Source of the DNA: Flectobacillus roseus
GTDB taxonomy: Bacteria; Bacteroidota; Bacteroidia; Cytophagales; Spirosomataceae
Assembly: GCF_030056665.1 (NCBI RefSeq)
Contig: NZ_JASHIG010000013.1
Reading direction: 5' to 3' (one strand)
Length of the DNA stretch: 64,000 nt
Part shown: positions 53,701 to 62,728 of the stretch, one piece after another
Layout of the letters: each line of letters begins with the position of its first letter
Numbering within the stretch: position 1 is the stretch's first letter
The notes under the pieces: generated by a model
What the model was told of the DNA's origin: nothing
Database searches by the model: none
What the model saw: only the letters and a program-made list of their open reading frames with translations
Translations under genes and position numbers: made by a program

Positions 53701-53928
53701 TACATTAGACAGAGTGTATTCTCCATCGTTATTAGCTACTGTTCCTACATTACTTCCCTTTACCTTTATAGTAGCGCCTGCCACAGGTTTTCCATCTTCT
53801 GCCGTTACTTTTCCTTTGATAGTTTGCGCTTGAATTGTATAGCTCAAAAGAACTGCAAACATCATTAAACACAATTTCATCAAGGGAAAACTTTGCCACT
53901 GAATAATAAAGTAATTATTTCTTTTCAT
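50779..53928 (-). CDS. SusC/RagA-type TonB-linked outer-membrane transporter (xylan locus)
   Basis: 1049 aa; signal peptide ends SYTIQAQ (an internal Met at residue 17 could be the true start). Carboxypeptidase-like domain ~36-115 (GKVTAEDGKPVAGATIKVKG), plug with VIVVGYGTQKKRDITGAV and RVRGNRSL, NIEILKDASATAIYGSRGAGGVILVTTK, then the barrel ending LGVNLKF. It lies between the HTCS gene and susD on the same strand, the standard order of regulated polysaccharide loci. The 249-bp upstream spacer (53929-54177) has only a small CCTCT/AGAGG stem near 53967 and no promoter I could defend. Confidence 0.95.
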   Translation of the reverse strand: MKRNNYFIIQWQSFPLMKLCLMMFAVLLSYTIQAQTIKGKVTAEDGKPVAGATIKVKGSNVGTVANNDGEYTLSNVAKNTVFVISSIGYLPAEINIGTRTFVEIVLSADTRELGEVIVVGYGTQKKRDITGAVVSVSEKTLKEVPAPNLLNSLKGRAAGVSIVSNGSTPGSQASIRVRGNRSLTTGSGDGLDGPLVVVDGIPFGGLNDINPDDISNIEILKDASATAIYGSRGAGGVILVTTKRGKVGKPIFSYDGYHGVTSMMGKYNVMNGEQYAKFKDLSAAYNTQGAGTTAYPLTEEEKANLAAGVSTDWQSLLYKPGFNSSHQLGLQGGVENTQYGMGVGYFNETGIMPNQNFDRMTIRATIDQKIGKHVKIGLNTINTLTHRNDPAGGGIPTELVRLSPLVLPYNADGSVNLNPKKGTIEAQAVSPLTLISRGADILSNERSLRTFNSLYAEVNILDGLKYRFNAGLNFSQSHFNGYAPPNTFVNTGTDQSVSSADIRNTEYWDVNFQNLLYYDKVFAQKHKVSLTALYEITKNHSLGSNFNVKGVPADYIKTANFALASGTITANASSGNFFSETGLVSYMARLNYTFNNKYTMTATFRRDGSSTLSPGNQYFNYPAIGFSWNVIDEPFMQKLPALSNLKLRGGWGISGNRNVDPYATLGALSAGYYNFGTTTAGQALAYTVTSLPASNLGWQSTAQWDFGLEIGLFNNRVTGSFDVYKQSTKDILLSVNLPQSNGAGSALKNLGKTEGSGFESSVTIDVIRSKSGFNWSTDLTYFFNREKITQLTTPTELDNKGNYWFVGQPLTVIYDYNKIGIWQQSDKDNGTLAKQTSPVQVPGEIRVEDVDGNGKIDANDRKVIGNFQPAWEGGFTNRVSYKNFDLSIVTYARMGMKVLVPYLAGTSGGGSGFGFLNQGRSNQLVMDYWTTDNPTNAFPRPNAGGGVRDFTSTTQYQDGSFIKVRSINVGYTLPTKMLGKLGFSSARVYINATNPLILYSPLVRDKLAIDPEGNGYGNTIQGGNFNRVISVNLNNPPVRQFTLGVNLKF

Positions 53929-54177
53929 AGAGTAAAATATGATTGTTTTAAGATAGAATATTATCCTCTCGAGAAGAGGGGCGTCTTTTGACGGTGTAAA
54001 GTAAGTTTATGTCCGAAAATTGGATTAGCACATTTTACTCGATTTTTGTACGAAATGTTTTATCCATAAAAAAATACCAGTATGTTAGCCGTATATAGGT
54101 TGCTGGCTAGCATAGTGGTATCTTGATTGGTCTTTTTTCTTGGTAAAAGTTGGGGTATATCTACCCTTTTTTTCAAT

Positions 54178-57100
54178 TTAGTAAACTTCTGTTTTCTCTA
54201 CTAAAATATCTGTTTTTCGTTTCAATCGAATATATTCAGATGGTGTCATTTGGTACTTTGTTTTGAAGGCTCTCGCAAAGTAATTCGTATTTGAAAAGCC
54301 TACTTCAAAGCTAATATCTGCAATTCTTAAATCACTTTTTTCGAGTAAGTAGGCAGCCTTTTTCAAGCGCATCGATCGAATATATTCTACGGGAGTCTCG
54401 CCTGTGAGCGCCAATATACGAATATAGAAAGTGCTACGACTCATATTCATCATTTTACTTACTTCCTCAACTGACAAGTTTGTTTGTAAGATATTTTCCT
54501 CGATATGACGCGTTACTTCCAATAAGAACTTTTCGTCTTGCGACTCTATCTGTACTTCTGGCGTTTCTACATTAATATGTTTGCTGTAGGTTTCTCTGAA
54601 GGTCTGATTCGTTTTTAATAAATTACCAATTTTTACATCCAACAGATTAAAACTAAAAGGCTTGACCAGATAGTCGTTTGCGCCTAGCGATAGTCCATTT
54701 AGTTGGTCTTTTTCTTCAGCCAAAACGGTTAAAAGTATAATCGGAATATGTTTGGTTCTATTATCGTTTCGGATTTTCTGTAAAAGAGATATGCCATCCA
54801 TCTTAGGCATATTGACGTCACTGACAATCAATACTGGATGCGCTGATAAAGCTTTTTGCCAGCCTTGTTTACCGTCTGCAGCTTCGATAATTTTGTATTT
54901 GTCACTCAAGTTTTCTTTTAAGTAGTACCGAATATCATCACTATCGTCTATGAGCAAAATAGTAGGTTTTTCAAATTTCTCCGTTGTTGTTTCCTGAATA
55001 TCAATTGCACATTCTTCCTCAGAGAACTCCTCTTGCTGTGGAACAAAAGTCTCCTGTTGGAAAGTACTACTTATCTCTTTCAAGGGCAAAAAGACGGTAA
55101 AGATACTTCCCATTCCTTCTTCACTTTCTACTTCGATATTACCACCATGCAATTTGACGAACTCTTTGGTAATAGACAGCCCGATACCACTACCTTGGTT
55201 TAAGGTTGATTGGTTGGTAGGTATCTGAAAAAATCTATCAAAAATCTTTTCGTACATCTCTTTAGAAAAGCCAGAGCCTGTATCTCCTACGATAAATTTA
55301 ATTCCACTGGCGTCGGCTGCTATTTCGACATGAAAATAGACACTTCCATTAGGATCTGTAAACTTTAAGGCATTTGAGAGTAAATTCAATAGAATACGCT
55401 CAATTTTATCTTTATCAAAAGCGCAATAATAGGACTGAGTTGCACTTTCAAAGTCCAACTGAATATGTTTGGTTTCGGATAAATATTTAAAGGACTCAAA
55501 AATATCTTTGGCCACCTCAATCACATCTCCTTCTGAAAGATGTAGCTTCAGCTCATTGTCTTCTATTCTTCTAAAATCCAATAGCTGATTGACCAAGTTT
55601 AATAACCGCTTTGCATTTCGATTAATAAGATTGAGTGTTTGTATTTTTTTCTCACTTTGTTCATTTACCATCAGACTCTCTACTGGATTCAGTACAAGGG
55701 TCAATGGTGTTTTTAGTTCATGACTTAGATTGGTCAAAAATTTGATTTTGAGCTTCTCTAGCTCTATTCTACGCTCATTTTCTGTTCGTTCTTTTTCTAA
55801 TTCAAACTCATTTTTGAGTTTTTCAATCCCTCTTTTTCGAAGATACCAAAGGGTAAAAAATACGATATAAAAATAAATAAAATAGGCAATTGGAGTCTTC
55901 CACAAAGGAGGCAACACATTGACTTCTAAGACCTTTTCGGGCGTATGCCAAGAACCATCTTCACTTTGAGCTTTCAACCGAAATAGGTATTTGCCGGGGT
56001 CCAAATTAGTGTAAACGGCATTGGTTACAGCTCCGACCTTATTCCATTCTTTATCAAATCCTTCTAATATGTACGAATACTGACTTTCTTGTGGGGAGGT
56101 ATAATTGAGTGCCACAAAATCGAGCGAAAAGTTTTGTTTATAGCTCAGGGTTATTTTATCAGCTACGGCAATCGGTTTGTCAATTTCAGCATTTTCGCCA
56201 GGAACGACACTTTTGTTACCAATCTTCAAATCCGTCAGAATCAACTTAGGGGTTTTGTTATTAATATTTAGCGTAGAAGGTATAAAATAATTAAATCCAT
56301 CGAGCCCCCCAAAATAGATTTCGCCAGACTGTGTTTTGATTCCAGCCCCCATATTGAAAGTGCTCTGCTGAACACCGTTATGGTAATTGTAATTTTTGAA
56401 AGTCTTTTTTCTTGGATCAAACTTACTAATTCCTTGGTTGGTGCTCACCCAAAGATTATTTTCTTCATCTTCAAGGATTTTATAGACGATATCATTTGAT
56501 AAGAGTTGGGCTTCACCGTATTGTATAAACTTTCTTTGCTGAAAATCAAATGTACATAGGCCCACACCAAATACACCCATCCAGACTTTACCACGGGTGT
56601 CACAATAAATACTCAGGATTCGGTCAAGTGCTAAATTACTTGTGGCATGATTCAGGATTTCGATTTTATGATTTTTAGGATTATAAATCGCACAACCTGC
56701 ACCATTTGTTCCTATCCACATATTACCCTGAGCGTCTTCTTCTAATGTCGTGGTATATCCATTCGTTAAAAAGTTATACACTTTAGAGGTAGACTGATAG
56801 AGTTCTCTAATCGAATGTAGCTTTTGAGTGGATGTTTCATAAATAAATACTCCTTCTCCGTTGGTACCAATCCAGATATTACCTTGTTTATCTACTTTCA
56901 GGCAATTTACGGGAACATCACTACCCTGATTCGCCCTTATTTTGATATATTTTACTTGTTTATTTTCGGTATCCAAAATATACATTCCATCGCCATAAGT
57001 CCCTACAATAAGCTTATTACCAATCACTTCCAATGCCCCAACAATTTTGCTAGGAATTAATTTATTGAATAGAATATGCTCAATAAGCCCTGTTTTTTTA

Positions 57101-58260
57101 TCATAAAGGTTAAGTCCACCTCCATCGGTCCCTATATAGATTTTTCCGTTGGGCATTTCGGCGAAGGAAGTAATCGATCTTGCGCTCAAGCCACGTGCAT
57201 CGAAAGGATTATAAGATTTGTGATTAAAAAAAGCCAAATTAGCATCGTACTTATTAATACCTCCTTGTAAAGTACTTAGCCAGTAAAGCCCATTATGGTC
57301 GATATAAATTTCACGTACCGAATGACCTATAAAGTCATTTTGGTAATACTGATTTTTAGCAATTGTATTTGCTATTCTAAAGGCTTTTTTGGTATGTGTA
57401 TCAAAAACATTAGCTCCATCATCAGTACCAACCCATAACATCCCGTCTTTGTCAAAAGTGATTTTATAAATTTTGTTATTACTGAGTGTATTAGGATTGT
57501 TGGGATGATGTTGGTAGCTCAAAAATCGATTATCATCTTGTAATAAATTCAAACCTTCATCGGTACCAAACCAAAATTCACCATTGGTTCCTTCTGCAAT
57601 AGAGCGAACTATACTACTTGATATACTAGTAGGATTTTTAGGATTATGTTCAAATCTAATAAAGCCCTTTCTATCTTCTTTTAGTCTATGTAAACCAGCG
57701 TTTGTTCCTACCCAAATTCGTTTTTTTGAATCCTCAAACAAGCACAAAATTACATCAGAAGATAAAGCATCGACATCTTTTTCATTTTTTCGGTAGCCCC
57801 GAATTTGCTTTGTTCTTGTATCCAAATAGTATAGACCCGTATAAGTACCCACCCACAAATTTCCTCGGCTGTCGGAACACAAACTTCTAATCCAACCATA
57901 AGGGGTGAAATCAATATTTGTAAATTGATTTTGGCTTCGGTCATACAAAGACAGCGTTGTGCAAATTCCCACCCATAAGTTGCCGTGATTGTCCTCGGTC
58001 ATTGCCGCCACCGAACCTCTTCCGATACTTCTGGGATCAGCATCTTTGTGACGGAACACCTTAAAGTTTTGCCCATCAAACTTTGTTAGACCATCATCAG
58101 TCCCAAACCACATAAAACCATCCCTATCCTTGTGAATTGCATAGGTAGTGTTAGAAGCAAGACCATTTTTGGTAGTATAATTAGTGAAGTTATATATCGA
58201 ATGCTGGCTCCAACTTTGATAACATAATAGGATAAAAATATAAAGGATCATTTTTTTCAT
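54178..58260 (-). CDS. Hybrid two-component system regulator (HTCS)
   Basis: 1360 aa, a single-chain signal system. Signal peptide; two seven-bladed propellers of Reg_prop repeats (~25-690; GFMWFGTDDGLTKFDG, GNLWVGTYTGLYYLD, NLWVSTNQGISKFD); Y_Y_Y domain ~700-785; membrane segment ~790-812; HisKA with LSHELKTPLTLVLNPVESL (His ~847); HATPase_c (NLLSNALKFT, GDTGSGFSKEM); receiver ~1096-1215 with Asp ~1147 (IVSDVNMPKMDG); AraC helix-turn-helix ~1260-1350 (SVEEVSKMMNMSRSTFYIRI, IADISFEVGFSNTNYFARAFKTKY). It binds an oligosaccharide in the periplasm and induces the adjoining SusC/D genes. It is complete, in contrast to the remnant at 45710-46071. Confidence 0.95.
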   Translation of the reverse strand: MKKMILYIFILLCYQSWSQHSIYNFTNYTTKNGLASNTTYAIHKDRDGFMWFGTDDGLTKFDGQNFKVFRHKDADPRSIGRGSVAAMTEDNHGNLWVGICTTLSLYDRSQNQFTNIDFTPYGWIRSLCSDSRGNLWVGTYTGLYYLDTRTKQIRGYRKNEKDVDALSSDVILCLFEDSKKRIWVGTNAGLHRLKEDRKGFIRFEHNPKNPTSISSSIVRSIAEGTNGEFWFGTDEGLNLLQDDNRFLSYQHHPNNPNTLSNNKIYKITFDKDGMLWVGTDDGANVFDTHTKKAFRIANTIAKNQYYQNDFIGHSVREIYIDHNGLYWLSTLQGGINKYDANLAFFNHKSYNPFDARGLSARSITSFAEMPNGKIYIGTDGGGLNLYDKKTGLIEHILFNKLIPSKIVGALEVIGNKLIVGTYGDGMYILDTENKQVKYIKIRANQGSDVPVNCLKVDKQGNIWIGTNGEGVFIYETSTQKLHSIRELYQSTSKVYNFLTNGYTTTLEEDAQGNMWIGTNGAGCAIYNPKNHKIEILNHATSNLALDRILSIYCDTRGKVWMGVFGVGLCTFDFQQRKFIQYGEAQLLSNDIVYKILEDEENNLWVSTNQGISKFDPRKKTFKNYNYHNGVQQSTFNMGAGIKTQSGEIYFGGLDGFNYFIPSTLNINNKTPKLILTDLKIGNKSVVPGENAEIDKPIAVADKITLSYKQNFSLDFVALNYTSPQESQYSYILEGFDKEWNKVGAVTNAVYTNLDPGKYLFRLKAQSEDGSWHTPEKVLEVNVLPPLWKTPIAYFIYFYIVFFTLWYLRKRGIEKLKNEFELEKERTENERRIELEKLKIKFLTNLSHELKTPLTLVLNPVESLMVNEQSEKKIQTLNLINRNAKRLLNLVNQLLDFRRIEDNELKLHLSEGDVIEVAKDIFESFKYLSETKHIQLDFESATQSYYCAFDKDKIERILLNLLSNALKFTDPNGSVYFHVEIAADASGIKFIVGDTGSGFSKEMYEKIFDRFFQIPTNQSTLNQGSGIGLSITKEFVKLHGGNIEVESEEGMGSIFTVFLPLKEISSTFQQETFVPQQEEFSEEECAIDIQETTTEKFEKPTILLIDDSDDIRYYLKENLSDKYKIIEAADGKQGWQKALSAHPVLIVSDVNMPKMDGISLLQKIRNDNRTKHIPIILLTVLAEEKDQLNGLSLGANDYLVKPFSFNLLDVKIGNLLKTNQTFRETYSKHINVETPEVQIESQDEKFLLEVTRHIEENILQTNLSVEEVSKMMNMSRSTFYIRILALTGETPVEYIRSMRLKKAAYLLEKSDLRIADISFEVGFSNTNYFARAFKTKYQMTPSEYIRLKRKTDILVEKTEVY

Positions 58261-58508
58261 AAGCTGAGAGTTTTAAGCAGTAATCAATATCTCTAATATA
58301 AAAAGGAATAAAGAGGCTTTTTCTACTTTTACTTAGGTTAATCCAAAAAGGCTGAGCTCTTACTTCCTGAAAAACTAAATTATTTCAATAGTGCTTTCGA
58401 GTGATAAAGAGAAATTTGCTACTTTTAGAAAGATACTTCTTAATGCCACCCTTGGTGTCTTGAGTACCTCCAATAGTAAATTGTTACACTATTCTAAAAA
58501 TTAAAACT

Positions 58509-58901
58509 ATGAAAAACGTATTAAGTTCTTATCCATTTATCCCAAAGTCAAAACTTTATAAGTGTAGATTATTTTTACTCTTGATAGCACTGTCTGTGAG
58601 CGGTTTAAGTTGTAGTAATCAGATGTTTCCTGATACATTCATTGCCTTAAATCCTGATAAAGACTACAAGCCTACTTCAGCCGATTCTGTGCAATTATAT
58701 GTTACTCAACTTCCATCAAAACCGTATCATGAAATAGGTATTTTGTATATCAGCACAAGAACCAATAGGTATGATGCTGGTGTAGTGAATCAGAATTTAG
58801 CTATTTTGAAAAAAGTGGCTGCAAAACACGGAGCAGACGCCATTATTAGACTTGATGTGACAGATTTTAATATCAAAGGAGTTGCAGTGAGTTGGAAATA
58901 G
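58509..58901 (+). CDS. Small lipoprotein of unknown function
   Basis: 130 aa. A long N-terminal region precedes the hydrophobic stretch LFLLLIALSVSGLSCSNQ, with lipobox SGLSC near residue 35; an inner Met is absent, so the long signal is probably real. The mature ~95 residues (VQLYVTQLPSKPYHEIGILYISTRTN, ILKKVAAKHGADAIIRLDVTDF) resemble in layout small domains in which GADAII follows a helix, as in YbjQ- or DUF4156-like proteins, but no family was assigned. It is divergent from the HTCS gene. Confidence 0.6.
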   Translation: MKNVLSSYPFIPKSKLYKCRLFLLLIALSVSGLSCSNQMFPDTFIALNPDKDYKPTSADSVQLYVTQLPSKPYHEIGILYISTRTNRYDAGVVNQNLAILKKVAAKHGADAIIRLDVTDFNIKGVAVSWK

Positions 58902-59714
58902 TTAAATATTGCAGTTCTGTTACGTTCAATCCATAATCTTCAAGGGTCTATTTCATACCTAAAAAATGGGGGCTTCTATTATTGCCTACGGCCCTTGATA
59001 TTAAATCGATTTTTGATGTCAGAACCTGATACGCTAAATTTCCTAAGGACTCAAAACAGATAGAGTGCTATTAAAAATTTCATCTATCTGTTTTCTATAT
59101 CTTTTCCCATTGACCCAATTTTATCAAATAGTGCTGCAACTTTAATTTAAGACAAACTCCGATTTCGGTCATTACTAAAAAATCCTTTTAATCATCATTT
59201 AAGAGGCTTCCCAGTAAACTATTTTGACATCAAACGCTAAATCAAAGTTTTTTACTAGGTAAATCAACATGGACTCAAATCAACGTTTCTAACTTTATCA
59301 TAGGCAATACACTAGACATTTTAGTTTACAAAAAATACCGTAAAATACTATCAAGTACTTCTTTGATTCCGAAATTTTAAGCAATAAATTACGTCACAAA
59401 ATCTTCACACAACACCTAATAGTACCAATGAATGGATTGGTTTGAACATAGTTAGTCCTTTTTTGATTATTTGTGCTACACTTCTATTATACGTTCACCT
59501 ATTTTCACGGTGCAAAAAATTAAAACTACTTCTGACTTTATTACCATCAAATGTCTGAACCATTACGAAGCGCTCATCTAGATAGACTCCCTATCCCAAA
59601 ACCAATTATTCAATCCTTTGAATTAAAAAAGTATTCCTTTTGACGTAGCTACGCAGAGGGGCAAAGTTTTTACTTTTTCAGTAAAATAAATTTTAGCAAA
59701 TACATTTTATAGTC
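58902..59714. other. 813-bp region without a recognisable gene
   Basis: Apart from the hairpin at 59053-59094 I see no repeats, heptads or full-length reading frames. The minus strand has a 31-codon open stretch (GVYLDERFVMVQTFDGNKV, near 59490-59590) too short and unfamiliar to call. It may hold decayed coding sequence plus the GH43 promoter. Confidence 0.5.
59053..59094 (+). terminator. Hairpin after the small lipoprotein gene
   Basis: Perfect 12-bp stem AAAACAGATAGA (59053-59064) with TCTATCTGTTTT (59083-59094) and an 18-nt loop; T-rich on the exit side. It lies 150 bp after the lipoprotein stop. Confidence 0.6.
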
Positions 59715-61382
59715 ATGAAAATCAAAGCATTCATTTTAGTACTTACTTATTTGTTCACAATCGGTATTTCTAATGCCCAAAAAACAACCTTGGTAAACCC
59801 TATTTTGACGGGTTTTTACCCTGACCCAAGTATTGTAAAAGTAGGAGAAGATTATTATTCTGTTCATTCTACTTTCTCCTACTTCCCAGGTTTGCCTATT
59901 ATGCACAGCCGTGATTTGAAAAACTGGAAACAAATTGGAAATGTCATTAATCGTCCCTCACAAATGGACTTCATGGGCGAGCGTATGAGTCGTGGACTTT
60001 TTGCCCCTGCCATTGCTTACTACAAAGGCATTTACTATGTTACTTGTACCGATATTGACCACGACGGTAACTTTGTGGTGACGGCTACGAATCCTGCGGG
60101 TCCTTACAGCGATCCTGTAAAATTGCCACAAGTAAGAGGCATCGACCCCTCCATTTATTTTGACGAAGCTACCGATAAAGCCTACATCGTTTATAACAGC
60201 GAAGCTCCTGATAATAAGCCTCTTTACTCTGGACATCGTACGGTGCAAATGTATGAGTTTGATTACAAGAACTTGAAAACGATTGGTGATAAAAAGCAAT
60301 TGATCAACGGCGGGGTAGATATTACCAAAAAACCTGTTTGGATAGAAGGACCACACGTTATGAAACGTAACGATTGGTATATTTTGTACTGTGCCGAAGG
60401 CGGAACCTCGGTCAATCACTCACAAGTAGCCTTGCGTAGCAAAGATATTTGGGGACCTTACGTACCCTTTGAAGGAAATCCAGTATTAACGCAAAGAGAA
60501 TTACCAGCCGACCGCCCAAATCCGATTACCTCGGCAGGACACGCCCAGTTTATCGAAGGACCTGATGGAAATTGGTACTCTATTTTCTTAGCAGTTCGTC
60601 CTTATGAAGGCGATTATTATAATACAGGTCGTGAAATGTTTATTGCTCCGCTCACTTGGGTGAACGATTGGCCAATTATTGAGCATGGTGAAAAAGCCAT
60701 CGAATACAAATACGAAACCAATATTAAGGAAGTAAAACAAAACGGTGCTTGGCCTCAAAACGGTAATTTTTCTTATACCATGAAATTTGATAAAGGTCTT
60801 GACCTTTCCATGATGCACTTACGCACTGTAGATAGTAGTTCGTTCAAAACTTCTAAAAACGGGCTTACCCTAAAACTCAAACCTGAAACTATTTCAGAAC
60901 TCGGCAATCCATCTTTTGTGGCCAAACGCCAGCAACACATGAATAGCACTGCCGAAACAGAACTTGTTTTTTCTCCAAAATCTGAAAAAGAAAAAGCTGG
61001 TTTGGTGATTTATCAAGACGAAAGTCATTATTACTTTTTGGCAAAATCTATCAAAGATGGTAAAACACAGGTAGAATTGTATAAAAGTGTTCACCGCAAA
61101 AAAGACGTAGAGTTAATCAGTAGGCTACCTGTTGGCAATGGAAAATTGGTTTTACGCATAACCAATAATGCAGATAAATGCCATTTTGCCATTTCAGAGA
61201 ATGGTAAAGACTTTAAGATTTTGGCTGAAAACCAAGACGGTAAGCATCTATCTACCAGAGTTTCAGGTGGATTTATTGGTAACGTTTTTGCGATGTATGC
61301 GACCTCAAACGGTGAAAAGTCTGACAACAATGCCACATTCAAGTATTTGAAATACAGCGGTGAAGATTCTGTACTGAAATAA
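59715..61382 (+). CDS. GH43 family beta-xylosidase/alpha-arabinofuranosidase
   Basis: 555 aa with a signal peptide (IGISNAQ). Five-bladed propeller ~25-320 with catalytic residues in family order: base Asp in NPILTGFYPDPSIVKVG, pKa-tuning Asp in RGIDPSIYFD, general acid Glu in WIEGPHVMKR. The C-terminal ~200 residues form the beta-sandwich typical of xylosidase subfamilies (LSMMHLRTV, GLVIYQDESHYYFL, VSGGFIGNVFAMYAT). It cleaves xylose or arabinose from xylo-oligosaccharides. It starts a plus-strand group with two esterases. Confidence 0.93.
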   Translation: MKIKAFILVLTYLFTIGISNAQKTTLVNPILTGFYPDPSIVKVGEDYYSVHSTFSYFPGLPIMHSRDLKNWKQIGNVINRPSQMDFMGERMSRGLFAPAIAYYKGIYYVTCTDIDHDGNFVVTATNPAGPYSDPVKLPQVRGIDPSIYFDEATDKAYIVYNSEAPDNKPLYSGHRTVQMYEFDYKNLKTIGDKKQLINGGVDITKKPVWIEGPHVMKRNDWYILYCAEGGTSVNHSQVALRSKDIWGPYVPFEGNPVLTQRELPADRPNPITSAGHAQFIEGPDGNWYSIFLAVRPYEGDYYNTGREMFIAPLTWVNDWPIIEHGEKAIEYKYETNIKEVKQNGAWPQNGNFSYTMKFDKGLDLSMMHLRTVDSSSFKTSKNGLTLKLKPETISELGNPSFVAKRQQHMNSTAETELVFSPKSEKEKAGLVIYQDESHYYFLAKSIKDGKTQVELYKSVHRKKDVELISRLPVGNGKLVLRITNNADKCHFAISENGKDFKILAENQDGKHLSTRVSGGFIGNVFAMYATSNGEKSDNNATFKYLKYSGEDSVLK

Positions 61383-61437
61383 AAGCAGCCTTATTTGTTT
61401 CACTATTAAATAAGGTAATCTTGAGTGAAACTATAGA

Positions 61438-61565
61438 GCGTTCGGCTTTTAGCTGTGGGCATTGGATTAAAATATTTCGCATGAATTTATGGAATATTTT
61501 TACCGAAAGCACATTGCTGAAAGTCGAAAGCCCAAAAATTGAATAGTATTTTACCCACCAAGGTA
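61438..61565 (+). repeat. R1 repeat copy with heptad arrays
   Basis: GGCTTTT/AGCTGTG/GGCATTG units at 61444-61471, a middle TTAAAATATTTC block, five exact heptads at 61503-61537 (CCGAAAG, CACATTG, CTGAAAG, TCGAAAG, CCCAAAA), then TTGAATAGTATTTTACCCAC. The second array is almost the same as the one at 48661-48695. Confidence 0.72.
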
Positions 61566-61653
61566 ATAAAATTCTATTTCACACCTTGACAGTATTCTAT
61601 TGTTTATGCACATTATTCGTCATGATTTGAATTAACAAAACTATCCAAAAACA

Positions 61654-62538
61654 ATGAAGCAAGTACTACTATTAGTTAGTTGCTTGGTCGGATGTCTCGT
61701 AAATTCCGCTCAAGCTCAGCAAATTATTCCTTTATATGATGGCGCTGTTCCAAATGCTAGAACTACCAGCAAAAAAGAAATCAACGAAAATGGAATGTAC
61801 AGGGATGTAGTTACTCCTACACTAGAATATATCAAACCCGAAAAACCCAACGGGACTGCGATCATCGTAATTGCTGGGGGAGGTTATGGCGTAGTTGTTT
61901 ATAATGGTGAGGGTTTGAGTACCGCCAAAGCCTTGGCAGAAAAAGGGATATCCGCATTTGTTCTGAAATACAGATTACCCAACGATGATATCATGGTGGA
62001 TAAAAAAATAGGAGCTTTACAAGATGCTCAGAAAGCCATCAAGATTGTACGTGAAAATGCTGACAAATTTGGGATTGATAAAAACAAAATAGGTATCATG
62101 GGCTTTTCGGCAGGAGGACACTTGGCAAGTACTGTTGCTACGCATTTCGAGAAATCCTATATCGAAAATCCCAATAACACCAGCTTACGACCTGATTTTC
62201 AGATATTAGTTTACCCCGTTATTACGATGAAAGACGGACTTACGCACGGCGGTTCTCGTGATAATTTGATTGGTAAAAATCCTACTGCTGCCGACATCGA
62301 AACTTTTTCTAATGAATTACAAATCAAAGCCAATACACCACCAGCTTATTTGACTCACGCTGCCGACGACAAACTTGTAGATGTGGACAATAGTATTTCC
62401 TATTTTGAAAATTTACGAAAAAACAAAGTTGAGGTCGAGATGCACATTTATCCCAAAGGCGACCACGGATTTATTTTCAGACATAAAGGCTGGATGGAAC
62501 CTCTCTTTGATTGGTTGAAGCACAATAATTGGTTGTAA
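61654..62538 (+). CDS. Secreted alpha/beta hydrolase, acetyl-xylan/feruloyl esterase-like (BD-FAE type)
   Basis: 294 aa with a signal peptide (VNSAQAQ). Alpha/beta hydrolase_3-like: oxyanion loop IVIAGGGYGVVVYNGEG, nucleophile GFSAGGHLAS (~150), Asp in HAADDKLVDVDNS and His in KGDHGFIFR. Related enzymes remove acetyl or feruloyl groups from xylan, agreeing with GH43 before it and a CE1 esterase after it. Confidence 0.9.
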   Translation: MKQVLLLVSCLVGCLVNSAQAQQIIPLYDGAVPNARTTSKKEINENGMYRDVVTPTLEYIKPEKPNGTAIIVIAGGGYGVVVYNGEGLSTAKALAEKGISAFVLKYRLPNDDIMVDKKIGALQDAQKAIKIVRENADKFGIDKNKIGIMGFSAGGHLASTVATHFEKSYIENPNNTSLRPDFQILVYPVITMKDGLTHGGSRDNLIGKNPTAADIETFSNELQIKANTPPAYLTHAADDKLVDVDNSISYFENLRKNKVEVEMHIYPKGDHGFIFRHKGWMEPLFDWLKHNNWL

Positions 62539-62542
62539 TTAA

Positions 62543-62580
62543 GTAATCGTGCAGAGTTGAATCTAAACTTTAGGTTTTCG
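62543..62580 (+). repeat. Truncated R1 copy (5' block)
   Basis: TAATCGTGCAGAGTTGAATC followed by TAAACTTTAGG matches only the left end of R1. It is directly followed by an R4 hairpin pair. Confidence 0.55.
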
Positions 62581-62588
62581 GATCTACT

Positions 62589-62640
62589 AGTTCAAGACTT
62601 AGTCTTGGACGCATTTTTTTAACAGGTTGAAACTGTTTTT
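62589..62640 (+). terminator. R4 hairpin pair acting as terminator
   Basis: GTTCAAGAC (62590-62598) with GTCTTGGAC (62602-62610), then a seven-T run; second stem AACAG/CTGTT (62621-62637) and another T-run. The same two-hairpin order is at 28313-28360. It ends the transcript of the 61654 gene. Confidence 0.65.
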
Positions 62641-62728
62641 ACAAAATTCAGATAAAACCCAAGCACTCGAATGACACCCTCACGTTTTGTCCAGTAATCA
62701 GCTTTTTAACATAAACCTAAAATTAACA

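Noticed and set aside
59490..59590. Gene fragment on the minus strand (GVYLDERFVMVQTFDGNKV)
   Set aside because: Only 31 codons between stops with no recognised family; not enough support.
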